A stretch of 64,000 nucleotides of DNA from Bursaphelenchus xylophilus (lineage: Eukaryota; Nematoda; Chromadorea; Rhabditida; Aphelenchoididae): NCBI GenBank assembly GCA_904066235.2, contig CAJFCV020000001.1:1364001-1428000 (forward strand), in the 5' to 3' direction. The position numbers were made by a program, and so were the translations under genes. Below are positions 21,068 to 33,126 of this stretch, in pieces. Position 1 is the first letter of the stretch. The number at the start of each line of letters is the position of its first letter. A model generated the notes under the pieces. It had not been told where the DNA came from. It saw only the letters and a program-made list of their open reading frames with translations, and searched no databases.

Positions 21068-24000
21068 TCAATATGACCAGTTTTGCTCGGTATTTCCAGG
21101 CTTCGAATTGCTATTCGGCGACAAATCTGTTCGGTCCAGGTCGGAATTCGGCGCGATCGGCTCGTTTTGCATCAAAAGTTTGGTTTTCGGGGCTAAAATT
21201 GTAAAAAATGAAGTAAATTTAGGCGAAAAAAGTATTATTTCCGCCCCAAAATCACATACCCGGCTTGAAAAAGACATGATCCTTGTCGAAATGAGCCGAT
21301 TGGAAACGGCGGAGCGGTGAGCTGGCCGGCTTTCTTCGCCCGTCCGACGTGATTTCGAACAGATGAAAGTTGGCAGAGGCCGTTGTGGAGTGTGAACGGT
21401 CGGTCACGACGAAGCCATTAGGTGCTACCTGAAATTTGAGATCATAAGAAGAGGAAACGAAATAGAAATGATTATTCGACTTGAAATTTTACAAAACTTC
21501 TTGAAATTTGTTCTATTAGGTTGGGGAATAAGTCCGCAACGATTTCTTTATTGCTTCGTCCTGCAACGATTGTTTGTTGTTTGGAAAAGTTTATATATGT
21601 ATTCGAAAGAGTTCTGTCTCCTCTACAAAACTGTGTTTTTAGTTTTTTTTGAAAATTTAATTTTTAATTATTTTTTGGGCTTAAAAGTGAACCATCTAGG
21701 AGGCAAAAATTTGCGTTTTCGACACCTGCTTTTTTCGCCGAGCAGCACGTGGACGCAAACGGCGGTCTTTGTATTGAATCATCATCGGGTTTGACAATGG
21801 TGTCTGTACGTCAATATAAAGCAAAATGTTGACTGTTTCCTGGAGTGGGTGGCCCCAGGGGACAGTCAAGCAAGATCCCCACCCAAAAAGGCCATGATCT
21901 GCATTTGGGGGGACTGGGAAGGCATGGTGCATTGGGACATGCCTCAAAAGAACGCCACTGTCAACAAGGAGCTCTATGATGCCCAACTACACCTCGAAAA
22001 TGGGGCTATTCGACTGAAATCAAGGCCAAGTCATCTTGCTCCACGAGTCATCTTGCTCTCATGTTGCACAAGTCGTCAAAACCGCACTCCATGAGTTCGA
22101 AAGGGAGGTTATTTAGCATCCACCATACTCTCGGACCTTGCGCCAACCGATTACCACCTTTTCCGCTTTCTGTCAAACCAAATCCGAGATGAAAAATTCG
22201 ATGGCGAAGAGGACCTCAAAAACCTTTTAAGCCCCAAAAATTATAAAAAATTTAATTTTCAAAAAAAAAACTAAAAACACAGTTTTGTAGAGGAGAAAAA
22301 ACTGTATCAAATAATATATATAACCTTTGCCAAACAACAAACAATCCTTGCAAAACAAAACAATAAAAAGCTCTACGAACTTATTCCCCAACCTAATAGA
22401 TTCAATTAACTGGATTCATACATGACTTTTTGATTATCGTATTTTACCCTAGAACAAAATTTTCTACAAAAAGTGGGAGGAAAATGGGTTAGAAAAGGCC
22501 TTTGTTTAGAAAAGTCCCTCGATTAAAAATGATTAAAATTTTAGCCCTATCAAATCCGCATTCAATTTTTAACCCCAAGTCATGTTGCTGCGAAAATTTC
22601 CAAAAAATTCCAAGAAAAATCAGCCTATTTTCGTCAAAAAATTGCCCGTTTCGAGCCCCTTTTTGTTTCCACGGAATGGGATCAAAAGTGGAAAGGGAAG
22701 GGAGTGTGTACGCCCATAGCCCGTTGAAAGCACGCCATCCCGTCCGATCTGGCAAGTTAAGCAACGGTGCGCTTGATTAGTACTTGGATCGGAGACGTCC
22801 TTGGAATCTCAAGTGGCGTACGCGTTTTTGACTTTTTTGGTTTGCATAAACAAATCAGAATCGTATTTTAGCTTATATACTAGCAAGAAAGTGACTCTAG
22901 CTCAGATTTTTAACGAATTTTTGTCATAAGAATTGCGCCTTTAGTCATTTTTTGAATTTCTTTTTTATCAGTGTTACAGTTTCAATATCATATTTTATAA
23001 CTCATTTTACGACCTTTAGAAATGTTTTTCCACCCAAGAATTACCAAAATTTTGAATAATTTTTCCTAAACTTACCTTGCTTTTGAAATTTTTCACCGAG
23101 TGATTTTGTGAATTCCTCTCTGCCGTCTCTCTTCCGGAGCTGCTTTTTGTTGCTCGACTCTCTCTTCGGTCTTCTTTTGGTTCCATTTTCTCTTCCTCAA
23201 ATGCTTCATTTACCCTTCCTTTCTCAATTTTGGTCGAAATTTCCTCATTTTTCGTCAAATTCTCCTCCAAAATTCGCGATTTTTTCGGTGGAACCACTGA
23301 GACCAAATTCTGGACGTCCAGCACTTCGGTCGGGATGCTTCCATTCGGTTGGCTGTGTTCGGAGCGGTCGATTGTGAGCGTATCTCGGTTCGTTGTGGGC
23401 TCAACGGACTCTGGGGGCGCCGTCGAAGGGCCGGGCCGATCCTCCGCGTGCTGCTTGCTGAAGCGAATTCGAGATTTATTTTTGGTTCAAACAGTAAAAA
23501 TCAGGCATAAAAAACTTAAAAAAAGCAAAAAATAGCATTGACGAAATAAAATTTTTTTTGACTGACAAGGGAAGTACCCTAGGTATGACGCTCAGATTTT
23601 CTTTAAATTTTGCACACACATCGGGAACAGGCTAAATAACAATTTCTGAAAGTTTTAGCTCGCGCTTTGCAGGCGCCGCCGAGATATTGAACCATTTTTG
23701 CCGCCGAGAGAGTACACTAAACGCGGAGAGCGGTCAGAGAGAAAGACACTTTTTGGCTATAACTTCGCTAGTTTCGCGCGGAAAAAACTGATTTTTTGTG
23801 GAAACATTATCCTTTACGGTTGAAATAGGCATGAAACTTTTCGTGCCGAAATTCGGCAAAAAGTGTCAAATTTTCGCCGACTTTCGATCTAAAAACCTCG
23901 GTTGTTTCTGCAAAGCGCGGGCTAGGATTCCCGCATATGTTTTAGAAAAAATTGTTCTAAATTTGTGCCAAGTTTCATCAAAATCTGTACTTCCGCTGTA

Positions 24001-27000
24001 AATATAATTTTTAATTTTCAAAAAAAAAAAAAAAAAAAAAAATAAAAAAAAGAATAAAAAAATTAAATTTTTAGTTCCAAAAACCCTCCCAACCCCCTGC
24101 AACACTCGTTCGCTCACCTCAAACTGGCGAGGCGATGCTGGCGCTCCAGGCGTTCGCGGGCCTGGCGCTCGCGGAGCGCCTGCTCCGCCGCCTCGATGCC
24201 CTGGTTCAGCTGGTCGAAGCGGCTGTACACGCGGTCCAGCAGCCACTCCAGGCCTTCGCTGATCAGCGGGTCGATGTCGCGTCCAACGCCCTTCACCGCG
24301 CACACCCGCTCCACCCGGATGTCGGTCCGGCTCTCGATGGCCATGTTGTGCAGGTCCATGTCCTCGCTGAACTGCAGCTCGTCCACCGCGTCCGGCAGGT
24401 CCTTTTTGTTCAGCAGGAAGAGGATGGGCTTGCCCTGCAAGCATTTTGGGGTTCGATTTCGGGAGAAATTTCAGATGTTCGGCTATGTTGTAGTTGGTAA
24501 AAAAGAGGGATTTCAAGACGAAAAAGTGTGATTTTTAGCATGATAGCAATATCTAGAGACGTAGTAGATCACGTAGACCCAAATTTAAAAAAATTTTGGA
24601 CCTAAAATTATATTGTACTAGGTAAAAAAAATGGTGGATTTTGCCCGAAAAAGTGTGTTTTAAAAATAGATTAATGTATTTTTAAGCATGTCAGCAATAT
24701 TTAGACCATTTAGACCCAAAATTTTAACAAATTTTGGACAAAAAATTATATTGTACTAGGTAAAAAAAGATGGATTTCAAGACGAAAAAATATGATTTTA
24801 AGCACGAAATTAATATTCAGAGACCTATTAGGCCCTTCATACCAAATTTTATCCAATTTTTGACAAAAAATTATATTGTAGTAGGTAAACAAAGATGGAT
24901 TTCAAGACAAAAAAATGTGATTTTAAGCACGAAATTAATATTCAGAGACCTATTAGACCCTTCATACCAAATTTTATCCAATTTTGGACAAAAAATTATA
25001 TTGTAGTAGGTAAAAAAATTATTTTTTCGATAAAAATCAAAGTTTTCTCCCCGAAAATGGCCACTACAGACCTGAAAAGCCCCAAAACAAAATCTCATGC
25101 CATTTTGGAGCACAAATTATATTATACTTGGCAAAAATAAAAAAAAAAAAAATCAAAAAATTTTCGCCAAAAAGCCTCAAAAACTCTTACCATTAGCTGC
25201 CGATGGCCGCGCATTGTGCGCAGCACTTCCTTGTTTTCCTGCATCCGGCTCTGGGCCGAACTGTCCACTACGTAGACCACAGCGAAGATCTGCAAAATTG
25301 AATGGTCTCAAAAAAAAAAAAAAAAAAAAAAATGGACCGAAAAAACGCACCTCGGCATAGTAGATCTTCCAGATGTCGCGGATCCGCGGGGCGCCGCCCA
25401 GATCGAAGGCCACGATCGGCGACTTTCGGATGGCGAACTCGCCGCGGGAAAAGCCCATGGTTGAGTGCACCGAGCTGGCGTCTTCTGAAATGCTCTTCGG
25501 CCATGAAGCGCTCGAATTCGTGCGACATCAGGGCTCCCATTCTTCGATATGACTGCTATTAGGTCAATTTTTCATAAGTTTGCGAAAAAATTACAAATTT
25601 TTACCGATTTAAAAAAATGAAAATTTTTCGCGGAAAATTGTAAAATTTCGGAGAAAAATGTAAAAATTTTTTACATTTATTGTAGAATACTTCTCTATTA
25701 GCATTTTCATAAAGTGCATGGACATTTTTAAAACACGTTCTACTCCTCAAAACTCCAAGTTTTTGTCCTGAAAATTAAAAAAAAAAAAAAAAATTTTCGA
25801 ATTTTCGCAATTTTTCAGCCAAAAAATCTCGATGATTTCTGCAAAATGCGAGCTAAAGTTTTCTCCTACGTCTTGGCAAATTCTGCTTTCAATTTTTGCC
25901 AAATTTCATCAAAATCTGAACATAAAAATTTTTCAAAAAATTGCACTGTGCAAATTTTGAAATTTCAAAAATTTGTAAAATACGTATAGAAAACTGGTTT
26001 TTGGTTATGCAGTTCAAATTTCAAAATTCTAATGTGGCAAAATTTAGTTTTTTACTCGATTTTTTGAGGATTTTTATTTTTACAAAAATAAAAAAAAATT
26101 TTTTTTCAAAAAATCTCGTTTTTCACTTGTCAAAACTGCTGCTCATAAGTCACTTTTCTCGCGTTTCCCACAGAATTCTCCATAATCCCCAAGAACACCC
26201 ATTTCCGCATCAAAAACAATAAAAAAAAACGCGGGTCTCGAAGTGCAGGGGAGCCGTTTATGGGGAAATAAAAATTGCAAATTCGGGCCCAAATTTATTC
26301 CAAAAAACACTTCGATATGAATACGAATGCGCTTCGACTCCGGGAAAAGTTGGAATGCGAACAAAGGAAATCTGGTTACCAACAACATGTTTGTTATTTT
26401 CGCATCGAAAATCCGGAGGTTTCTTTCCGTTGCGAAATTCGAAAAATCTCGAAAAACGGGTCAATAATTAAGAAATTTGGCAAAATTGAAATTTTGTTTT
26501 TTACACTAAATATCCAAATTTTTTACACTAAATATCCATGCTAGAAAATTTTAATCTGATCTGCCAAGATACGATTGAGATATTCAAAAATTTTGGCAAA
26601 CAAGAGACTATGGAAAATGAAGAGAGGCGATCAGAGAAAAAGAAAAAAGTTTTCCTGTTTCTTTTTGGTTTTGACCGGAAAAAAATATTATTTTAAACAT
26701 TCTCCTCAATTCGAGCAGAATTCTAATTTTTTGTCCTGAAAATTGAAAAAATCATCGAATTTTCGCAATTCTTCTACTGTAAAAACTCGATGATTTCTGG
26801 AAAATGCGAGCTAGAAATCTGGGCTACGTCTTTGAGAATTCTGATTTCAATTTTTGTCAGGTTTCATCAAAATCTGAACATTGAAATTTTTCAAAAAATT
26901 ACAGTGCGAAATCTTGAAATTTCAAAAATTTGTAAAATACGGCTGTACAAATTGGGCATGGTTTATGCAGTTCAATTAGGAAAAATTGGCAACTTTATCA

Positions 27001-30000
27001 TTGAGATCATGACTATCACATGACTTACCTCATAGTCAAAATAAAAATACTTGAACCTCATATTTACATATAACATTTATTGACCGTGTCCGTCCATTAT
27101 GGGCAGCGCCATCAAGGGCAGACAATTACGTATTCTTTACTTCTTTTCGTAAGCGGTTCAAAAATTACTTTTTAACAGTACCACTTACGAAAAGAAGCAA
27201 AGAATACATAATTGTCTGTCCATAATAGCATCTGCCCATAATGGACGGACACGGTCAATGAATGTTATATGTACATATGAGATTCAAGTATTTTTATTTC
27301 GACTGTGAGGCAGGTCATGTGTTAGTCATGATCTCAAAAATAAAGCTGCCAATTTTATACAACTCAACTGCATAAACCATGCCCAATTTGTATAGCCGTA
27401 TTTTACAAGTTTTTGAAATTTCAAAATTTCGTGCAACGCAAATTTTTTCGAAAAATTTTAACGTTCAGATTTTCATGAACCTTGACTGAAATTGAGATCA
27501 AAATTTTCAAAGATGTAGGCCACATTGTAGCTCGCATATTGCAGAAATCATCGAGTTTTTACAGTAGAAGAATTGCGAAAATTCAATGATTTTTTCAATT
27601 TTCAGGACAAAAAATTAGACATCTGCTGGAATTGAGGATTCCAATATTTAAAAAGTTTCTTTCAAAAAAGAAAAACGTTTTTCTCTGACCTCGTCTCATC
27701 ACTTGCCAATAGCCTCTCATTTACCAAAATTGTTGAATATCTTGGCCGTATCTTCGTATCTACATATATATCATGGTTAGAATTTTCAGGCATGAATATT
27801 CAGTGTATGAAAATAATATTTTCGAAAAAAATTTTTTTTGGTCCTCCCTTGTCATACTTCATTCCAGAAATCAGCCTGGGAAAAATCCCTGGTCTACCTT
27901 ATCAAATCCCACTTCTACCTTATTGTTTTTTGGATTTCGCAACAAAATAACACCGAAAAAAGAAGCTGCGGTCAATTTCATTTACAGTCCAGTCGAATGC
28001 CCTAAAGGGCCACTTTATATGGCCACAAAAATTTTATGGTCGATCGGAAGTCACGTGCCATTTGTTATTTCACACCTCGGCGGGGCGTTTAATCACTTCA
28101 AGTGGTAAACAATGGAGAAATCAAACGCGCACCGTGCAGATGAAAATTTTTTTTCTGCACGGTGCGAAGAGATTTTTCAGATTTCTCGCGGTAGAAACGA
28201 GATTTTTTTGTTATGCCAAAGACTCACAATGAAAAATAGTCTCTTTATAACCTATTCCATCTATAACAAACAATGTTTTTAATCGAAAAAACTCAAGATT
28301 TCCAAAATCTTAATTTAACCCCAACTGATCCCAATTATAACATAGAACTCGGCCAAAATTTTTGTAAATGAGTAATCCAAAACTTACAGCCCCGCTCGCA
28401 AAGGGCTCCGTGTAATCCGAACCGCACGCAAAAACAATAAAAGGACACAAGAAAAAAAAACGTTTTATTGGCCGATAAATTTGCCATTAACCGAAGGGAC
28501 AAGTTCGCTTTCAACTTTGCCTTTTTTATAGCAAACAACGAGTACAAATTTTATTTTTGCGGTTTAGAGTTGCATTTTCATCCGGGTTTTAGAATTTTTT
28601 CGAATTTTAAAAGGCTATATTCCAAGTGTAGAGTTGGGTTACGGAACTTTGCCACTTTTGTCGACAAAAGATTGCGTTACTAAACATTCTAGGTGGATTT
28701 AGAAGTCTGAAACGGGGTTCAAGGGGAAACAGGTGGGTTTTAGTAGGTCTAGAAGACAAAGTGAATAAAAGATTTACCAAAAAAGGAAAGAGATTTTCAA
28801 AAATAAACCCACAAATTTTTCAAATTTTAGGTCATTTGGCATTTTTTCAAAAACAAAAATTTTGTTACAGTAGCTCAAATGAAGCCTCAGATTATAATAA
28901 AGCCTGGTATAAATTTCGATCAGATTTTCAATATATGTACGTGGGATTTTTTAATTCGCTTTTTGCAGAAACCATCGAGATTTTTAAAAAACTGTGGAAT
29001 TTACAACAAAATTCGAACTAAACATAAACATCTCGATTTTTCTGCAAAACGTGAGCTAAAAATCACCGCATACGCATTAAAAAGTCTAATCAAAATTTGC
29101 GCCAGGCTTTAATGTGACCTGACAGCTTCATTTGAGATACTGTAACAAAATTTTTGATTTTGAAAAAATGCCAAAAATCTGACCTAAAATTCAAAAAAAA
29201 AAAAAAAATCGGGGTTATTTTTGAAAATTTCTCTCCTTTTTAGGTAAATTTATTATTTCCTTTGTCTTCTAGACCTACTAAAACCCACATGTTTCCTTTT
29301 GAACCCCTTTTCAGACTTTTAAATCCACCTAGAATGTTTAGTAATGCAATCTTTTGTCCACAAAAGTGCAGGTCAAGTTCTGTAACCCAACTCTACACTT
29401 GGAATATAGCTTTTTAAAATTCGAAAAAATTCTAAAACGCAGATGAAAATGCAACTTTAAACCGCAAAAATAAACTTTTTCCTCGTTTTTTGCTATAAAA
29501 AAGGCAAAGATGAAAGAGAAACTTGTCCCTTATGCAAATTTATGGGCCAATAAAACGTTTTTTTCTTCTGTCCTTTTATTGTTTTTGCGTGCGGTTCGGA
29601 TTACACGGAGCCCTTTGGGGGGCTGTAAGTTTTGGATTACTCATTTACAAAAATTTTGGCCGAGTTCTATGTTATAATTGGGATCAGTTGGGGTTAAATT
29701 AAGATTTTGGAAATCTTGGGATTTTTCGATTAAAAACATTGTTTGTTATAGATGGAATAGGTTATAAAGAGACTATTTTTCATTGTGAGTCTTTGGCATA
29801 ACAAAAAAATCTCGTTTTTATCGCGAGAAATCCGAAAAATCTCTTCGCACCGTGCGGAAGAGAAATTTTCATCTGCACGGTGCGATTCTGATTTCTCCAT
29901 TGTTTACCACTTGAAGTGATTAAACGCCCCGCCGAGGTGTGAAATAACAAATGGCACGTGACTTTTGATCGACCATAAAATTTTTGTGGCCATATAAAGT

Positions 30001-33000
30001 GGCCCTTTAGGGCATTCGACTGGACTGTAAATGAAATTGACCGCAGCTTCTTTTTTCGGTGTTATTTTGTTGCGAAAACCAAAAAACGATAAGGTAGAAG
30101 TGGGATTTGACAAGGTAGACCAGGCATTTTTCCCAGACTGAATTCTAAAATAAAGTATGACAAGGGGGGACCAAAAAAAATTTTTTTTGAAAATACTTTT
30201 TTTATTGTTTTTATACACTAAATATTCGTACATGAAAGTTTCAACCGGATCGGTGAAGCTGCGGCCGAGATATTCAACAATTTTGACAAACGAGAGACTA
30301 CTGGGGCTAAATTAAGATTTCTGAAATTTTGAGATTTTTCGATAAAAAAATTTCCCTCTTTTCCTCGAACCCGCCCAAAAAATTAGAGTTAGTCCAAAGA
30401 ATTTTTTTGCAACTTTCCTCCCCTTCGTATATTATTTTACCTTTTTCCCGGAAGTCCGGCGTCAGTCAACCCTTTTCCCGACAATGGGGCGTATTTCGAA
30501 AACATGCATAATTGGCGTGAAAATGCGATCACTCAAAATTTTTTAATTTATTTACAACCGCTTTTTCATCAAAAAAAAAACACATTCCATTTAGTGGCAA
30601 CAAAGTGAAAAAAACATAATTTTTTGTCGTCTTTATGGCCCATAAAGTGGCCGTTTTTGGGGGCCCAAGAATATGACATTTCAACATTATCGGGCGGGTG
30701 GGCCAACTTGCCGCCGCCGCCGCTGCTTACCCAAGACGGCGTTAAAATCGCTCCCGAGGGGACGGTCCGCACGAACCGCAATTTTCACGCGCGTTTGCCT
30801 CCGAGAATGGGGCGAGGAAATCTGGAAGTGTCTTCAGGTCGAGAGTTAATCCTACAATATTTCGCGACATGTCCAGACAACCCTGTGGGTCAAACATCAG
30901 GGCTTTTGAGCGATCAAAAAAAATTTTTTTTTGGGTTTTTTAGTAATAAACCTAAAATTTTGGGAAACATAGACAGAAATATAGCAAAATATGATGAGTT
31001 CTCGATAATGAATTTTACAAAAAACCCAAAAAATCAATTTTACAAAAAAATAAATTTTGATTTTGCCACGAAAAACCGAAAAAAATAAAAAAAACCCTTC
31101 AAAAAATCAGCTTACTATTCCTTACTATACCCCAATATAGTGCTATACGATTCTGACTTGTCTATTTAACTCAAAAAAGTCAAAAATGCGTACGCCACTT
31201 GAGATTCCAAGGACGTCTCCGATCCAAGTACTAATCAAGCGCACCGTTGCTTAACTTGCCAGATCGGACGGGATGGCGTGCTTTCAACGGGCTATGGGCG
31301 TACACACCCCTCTCTCTTTCGATTGGAAAGATGGTTCCGTGAAAATGAAAGATGACCTTGAAGAAGAGGGAGACGATGAAAAACCCGCCGTTTCGTGGTG
31401 ATTTTTTCGTGTATTTTTTTCTAACTGGATGCAATATACCTGATAATCTACAATAAACCCAAAATTACGCTAGATTAAACCTCAATTTTCCTTACTTTTT
31501 CCCAATTTTTAAACATTTTACGGCATTTTCAAAGAAAAAATTTCTTCAAAATGCCTTCCACAGTATTCTCAAAGGCATTTCCAGGTTTGAAATTTTTTAT
31601 AAATACCCTGTTTGAACCTTGCACTTTCCAAAAAAGGAAAAAATCGGAAAAATTTTCAAAAAATGTAAACATCAATTACATTTCGTCGATAAATTTAATT
31701 GCAAAAACAAATTTTTCGCAGAAGAATGAGGGCCCACAACATCAAAAATAATCCAAAAAATATGGTCCTACCGTTCTGCAGCGCCTTCAAAATCGTCGTT
31801 TTACCCGCACCATCCAACCCGAGAAAGGCGATTGTAATCGTCTTCTTTGGCCTGAAAAGACACATAGAACACATAGTCCAGTCGAATAAAGCTTATGATT
31901 TTTGTTGTAGTGGGCATTTCTCAATTTTTGAAAGGTTTAATCCCCGAAAAAGTTGTTTTCCCTCGATTATAAAGGAAATTGGGGCTTAGCATTTCTTTCG
32001 ACAGATCATAAAACAACTTTCAAGCCTACTTTCTAACATTTTCGATGGCAGAATGCGAAAATATACGTGATAAATTAAAATTTTTGGATTTTGCACGGTG
32101 CAAAGCAAATTTTTGCTCAAAAAAGTCAAAATTACTGTAATTATTGATCAAAAAGATGGCGGAATAAATAATATAACCTAGAATCTTTGCAGGAAAACCG
32201 ATTTTTTCTTTAAACTCGCCAGCACTTTGCAGAATTTTATCAAATTTTAGACTGCACAGTGCGAAAACTTTTCGGTTAAAAAATCAAACATTACAGTAAT
32301 GCTGCGGGAAAATTAAATTTTTATGGTCTCTACTGTCAATGCTCTTTATAGTTTTTCACGCTTTTCTCTTTAAACTCTTTCGCACTGTGTAGAATTTTAT
32401 CAGATTTTAGACTGCACAGTCCAAAAAATTTTTCGGTCAAAAAATTTTAAATTACAGTAATCTTGCAGGTAAAAAAATCTTTTATGATCTCTACTATCAA
32501 TGCTCTTCACACCTTTTTCACTTCTTTCCTTAAACTCTCTCGCACTGTGCAGAATTTCATCAAATTTCGGACCGCACAGTGCAAAAAACTTTTCGGTAGA
32601 AAAATGAAAAATTACAGTAATCCTAAAGGCAAAATAATTTTTTATGAGCTCTACTATCAATGCTCTCCACATTTCTTTCACTTTTTTCCTTGAACTCTCT
32701 CGCACTGTGCAGAATTTTACCAAATTTTAGGCTGCACAGTGCAAAAAATTTTTCGGTCAAAAACTCAAAAATTACAGTAATCCACCAATCAAACTTGGGT
32801 TGGTTAGTCACTAACCCCCACTCTCTTGCTTATTTCACCAAAATTTTTCTCAAAATTTCTCTGCGTTATTCAGAATTTCATCAAAAATTTTGCTGCACCG
32901 TGCGAAATTTCAAAAATTTCCCTCTCACGAAAATCAACTAAAAAATTCTGTTGTAAAAACGGATGTCACGTTTTACTCGTTCGAACTAATCGAATTACCC

Positions 33001-33126
33001 AATAAAAGCGACATAATGCCGAAAAAACAACCCAAGGATCAAAGAATAAAACAAAAAAACGCACTTTTTTCGTCGAAACGGCAAATTCTCTGTCCGTCGA
33101 CTGAAGCCGCCAACACAATTGCCCAT
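21068..33126 (-). CDS. arl-13: ADP-ribosylation factor-like protein 13 (ciliary GTPase)
   Basis: Eight exons, 33065-33126, 31772-31851, 25351-25484, 25191-25289, 24118-24434, 23076-23457, 21260-21428 and 21068-21192, join in phase for 455 residues. The N-terminus MGNCVGG offers myristoylation and palmitoylation sites. The G domain has the P loop GLDGAGKT, switch threonine in STMGFS, the ARL13-type DLGGAPRIRDIWKIYYAE (no catalytic glutamine after DLGG), VYVVDSSAQSR, and NKKD. It is followed by a coiled coil (NQGIEAAEQALRERQARERL) and a long charged tail including VSVVPPKK, similar to the RVVP/RVxP ciliary motif. ARL13 acts on the ciliary membrane and as an exchange factor for ARL3. Intron 2 is 6.3 kb of repeats; introns 5 and 6 hold MITE-A, a mariner and a 5S copy. 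An X-box-like site lies upstream. Confidence 0.93.
21516..22396. mobile_element. Mariner-like element, internally deleted, with ~155-bp inverted ends
   Basis: The ends TTAGGTTGGGGAATAAGT are inverted and flanked by TA, as for Tc1/mariner insertions. The inverted repeat runs in for ~155 bp (TCCTCTACAAAACTGTG on both sides). The interior keeps mariner transposase traces: KAMICIWGDWEGMVHWDMPQ, then HPPYS and DYHLF in shifted frames. Frame breaks and missing segments make it non-functional. It lies in intron 6 of arl-13. Confidence 0.85.
22706..22824 (+). rRNA. rrn5: 5S rRNA gene copy 5, without its SL partner
   Basis: 119 nt, intact, with a T-rich terminator (GTTTTTGACTTTTTT). Homology to the other units ends about 60 bp downstream (near ATCAGAATCGTATTTTAG), so the SL RNA gene is missing here. 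It lies in intron 6 of arl-13, antisense to the host. Confidence 0.9.
23568..23998. mobile_element. MITE-A copy in arl-13 intron 5
   Basis: It starts GACAAGGGAAGTACCCT and ends with AAGTTTCATCAAAATCTG then ACTTCC. Both halves are recognisable (CTCGCGCTTTGCAGGCGCCG, CTAGGATTCCCGCATATG), but the right end is eroded. Confidence 0.75.
24470..25130. repeat. ~125-bp tandem repeat in an arl-13 intron
   Basis: Units containing ATTATATTGTA and TAGGTAAAAAAA followed by GGATTTCAAGACAAAAAA recur about every 125 bp (clearly at 24766 and 24891, less exact at ~24500, 24640 and 25016). Open frames across them are by-products of the repetition. Confidence 0.7.
25570..26560. other. arl-13 intron 2, proximal part
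   Basis: AT-rich intron sequence. Partial MITE-A-like halves near 25810-25920 carry ATGATTTCTGCAAAATGCGAGC. No independent gene is recognisable. Confidence 0.4.
26570..27750. repeat. ~1.2-kb palindrome in arl-13 intron 2
   Basis: The centre is near 27180 (CTTTACTTCTTTTCGTAAG against CTTACGAAAAGAAGCAAAG). Arms pair outward through GTCCGTCCATTATGGGCAG/TGCCCATAATGGACGGAC, TACAAATTGGGCATGGTTTA and TTTTTTGTCCTGAAAATTG to about 26570 and 27750. It has no coding content. Confidence 0.75.
27770..30260. repeat. ~2.5-kb palindrome in arl-13 intron 2
   Basis: Arms of about 1.2 kb pair around a centre near 29010. Example pairs are GGCCACTTTATATGGCCACA with its complement near 30005, the GCACCGTGCAG hairpin words at 28126 and 29872, and the ACATTCTAGGTGGATTTAGA region with its complement near 29330. 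Each arm also has an open frame (27773-28108, 29904-30233) that mirrors the other. Without a domain it is probably a fold-back element. Confidence 0.75.
30690..30845. other. GC-rich, coding-like island in arl-13 intron 2
   Basis: A GC-rich block stands out from AT-rich surroundings. On the minus strand it reads RRQTRVKIAVRADRPLGSDF and then meets a good donor (TTGG|GTAAGC). No acceptor or partner exon is evident, and it is not needed for the arl-13 frame. It could be an alternative exon, a relic of another gene, or chance. Confidence 0.3.
31187..31305 (-). rRNA. rrn5: 5S rRNA gene copy 6, without its SL partner
   Basis: 119 nt, all conserved segments present, with the usual TTTTTGACTTTTTT terminator. 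Similarity ends about 45 bp beyond the terminator, so no SL RNA gene follows. It lies in intron 2 of arl-13 and is the only intronic 5S copy in the sense orientation of its host. Confidence 0.9.
32230..32810. repeat. ~160-bp tandem array built on GCACAGTGC (array 1)
   Basis: CTGCACAGTGC-type words at about 32253, 32412, 32572 and 32731 recur every 159-160 bp. Each is preceded by GCAGAATTTTATCAAATTTT and followed by AAAATTACAGTAATC and TATCAATGCTCT. It lies in arl-13 intron 1, between the exons at 31851 and 33065. Confidence 0.85.

Noticed and set aside
24135..24531. Plus-strand frames over the GC-rich 24118-24434 block
   Set aside because: The minus strand of this block encodes the conserved ARL13 segment with NKKD and matching phases, so the plus-strand frames are shadows.
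25268..25540. Minus-strand frame starting MGALMSHEFERF as the N-terminus of the GTPase
   Set aside because: It is out of frame with the conserved DLGG exon. The real upstream exon with the P loop is at 31772-31851 and joins in phase at the acceptor before 25484.
27773..28108. Open frame repeated in mirror image at 29904-30233, possible gene pair
   Set aside because: The two frames are the inverted arms of one palindrome, lack any recognised domain, and sit in an arl-13 intron. Probably repeat-derived.
32782..32806. AATCAAACTTGGGTTGGTTAG as a canonical SL1 gene on the minus strand
   Set aside because: It only partly resembles the SL1 leader and has no GT donor, Sm site or hairpins next to it.
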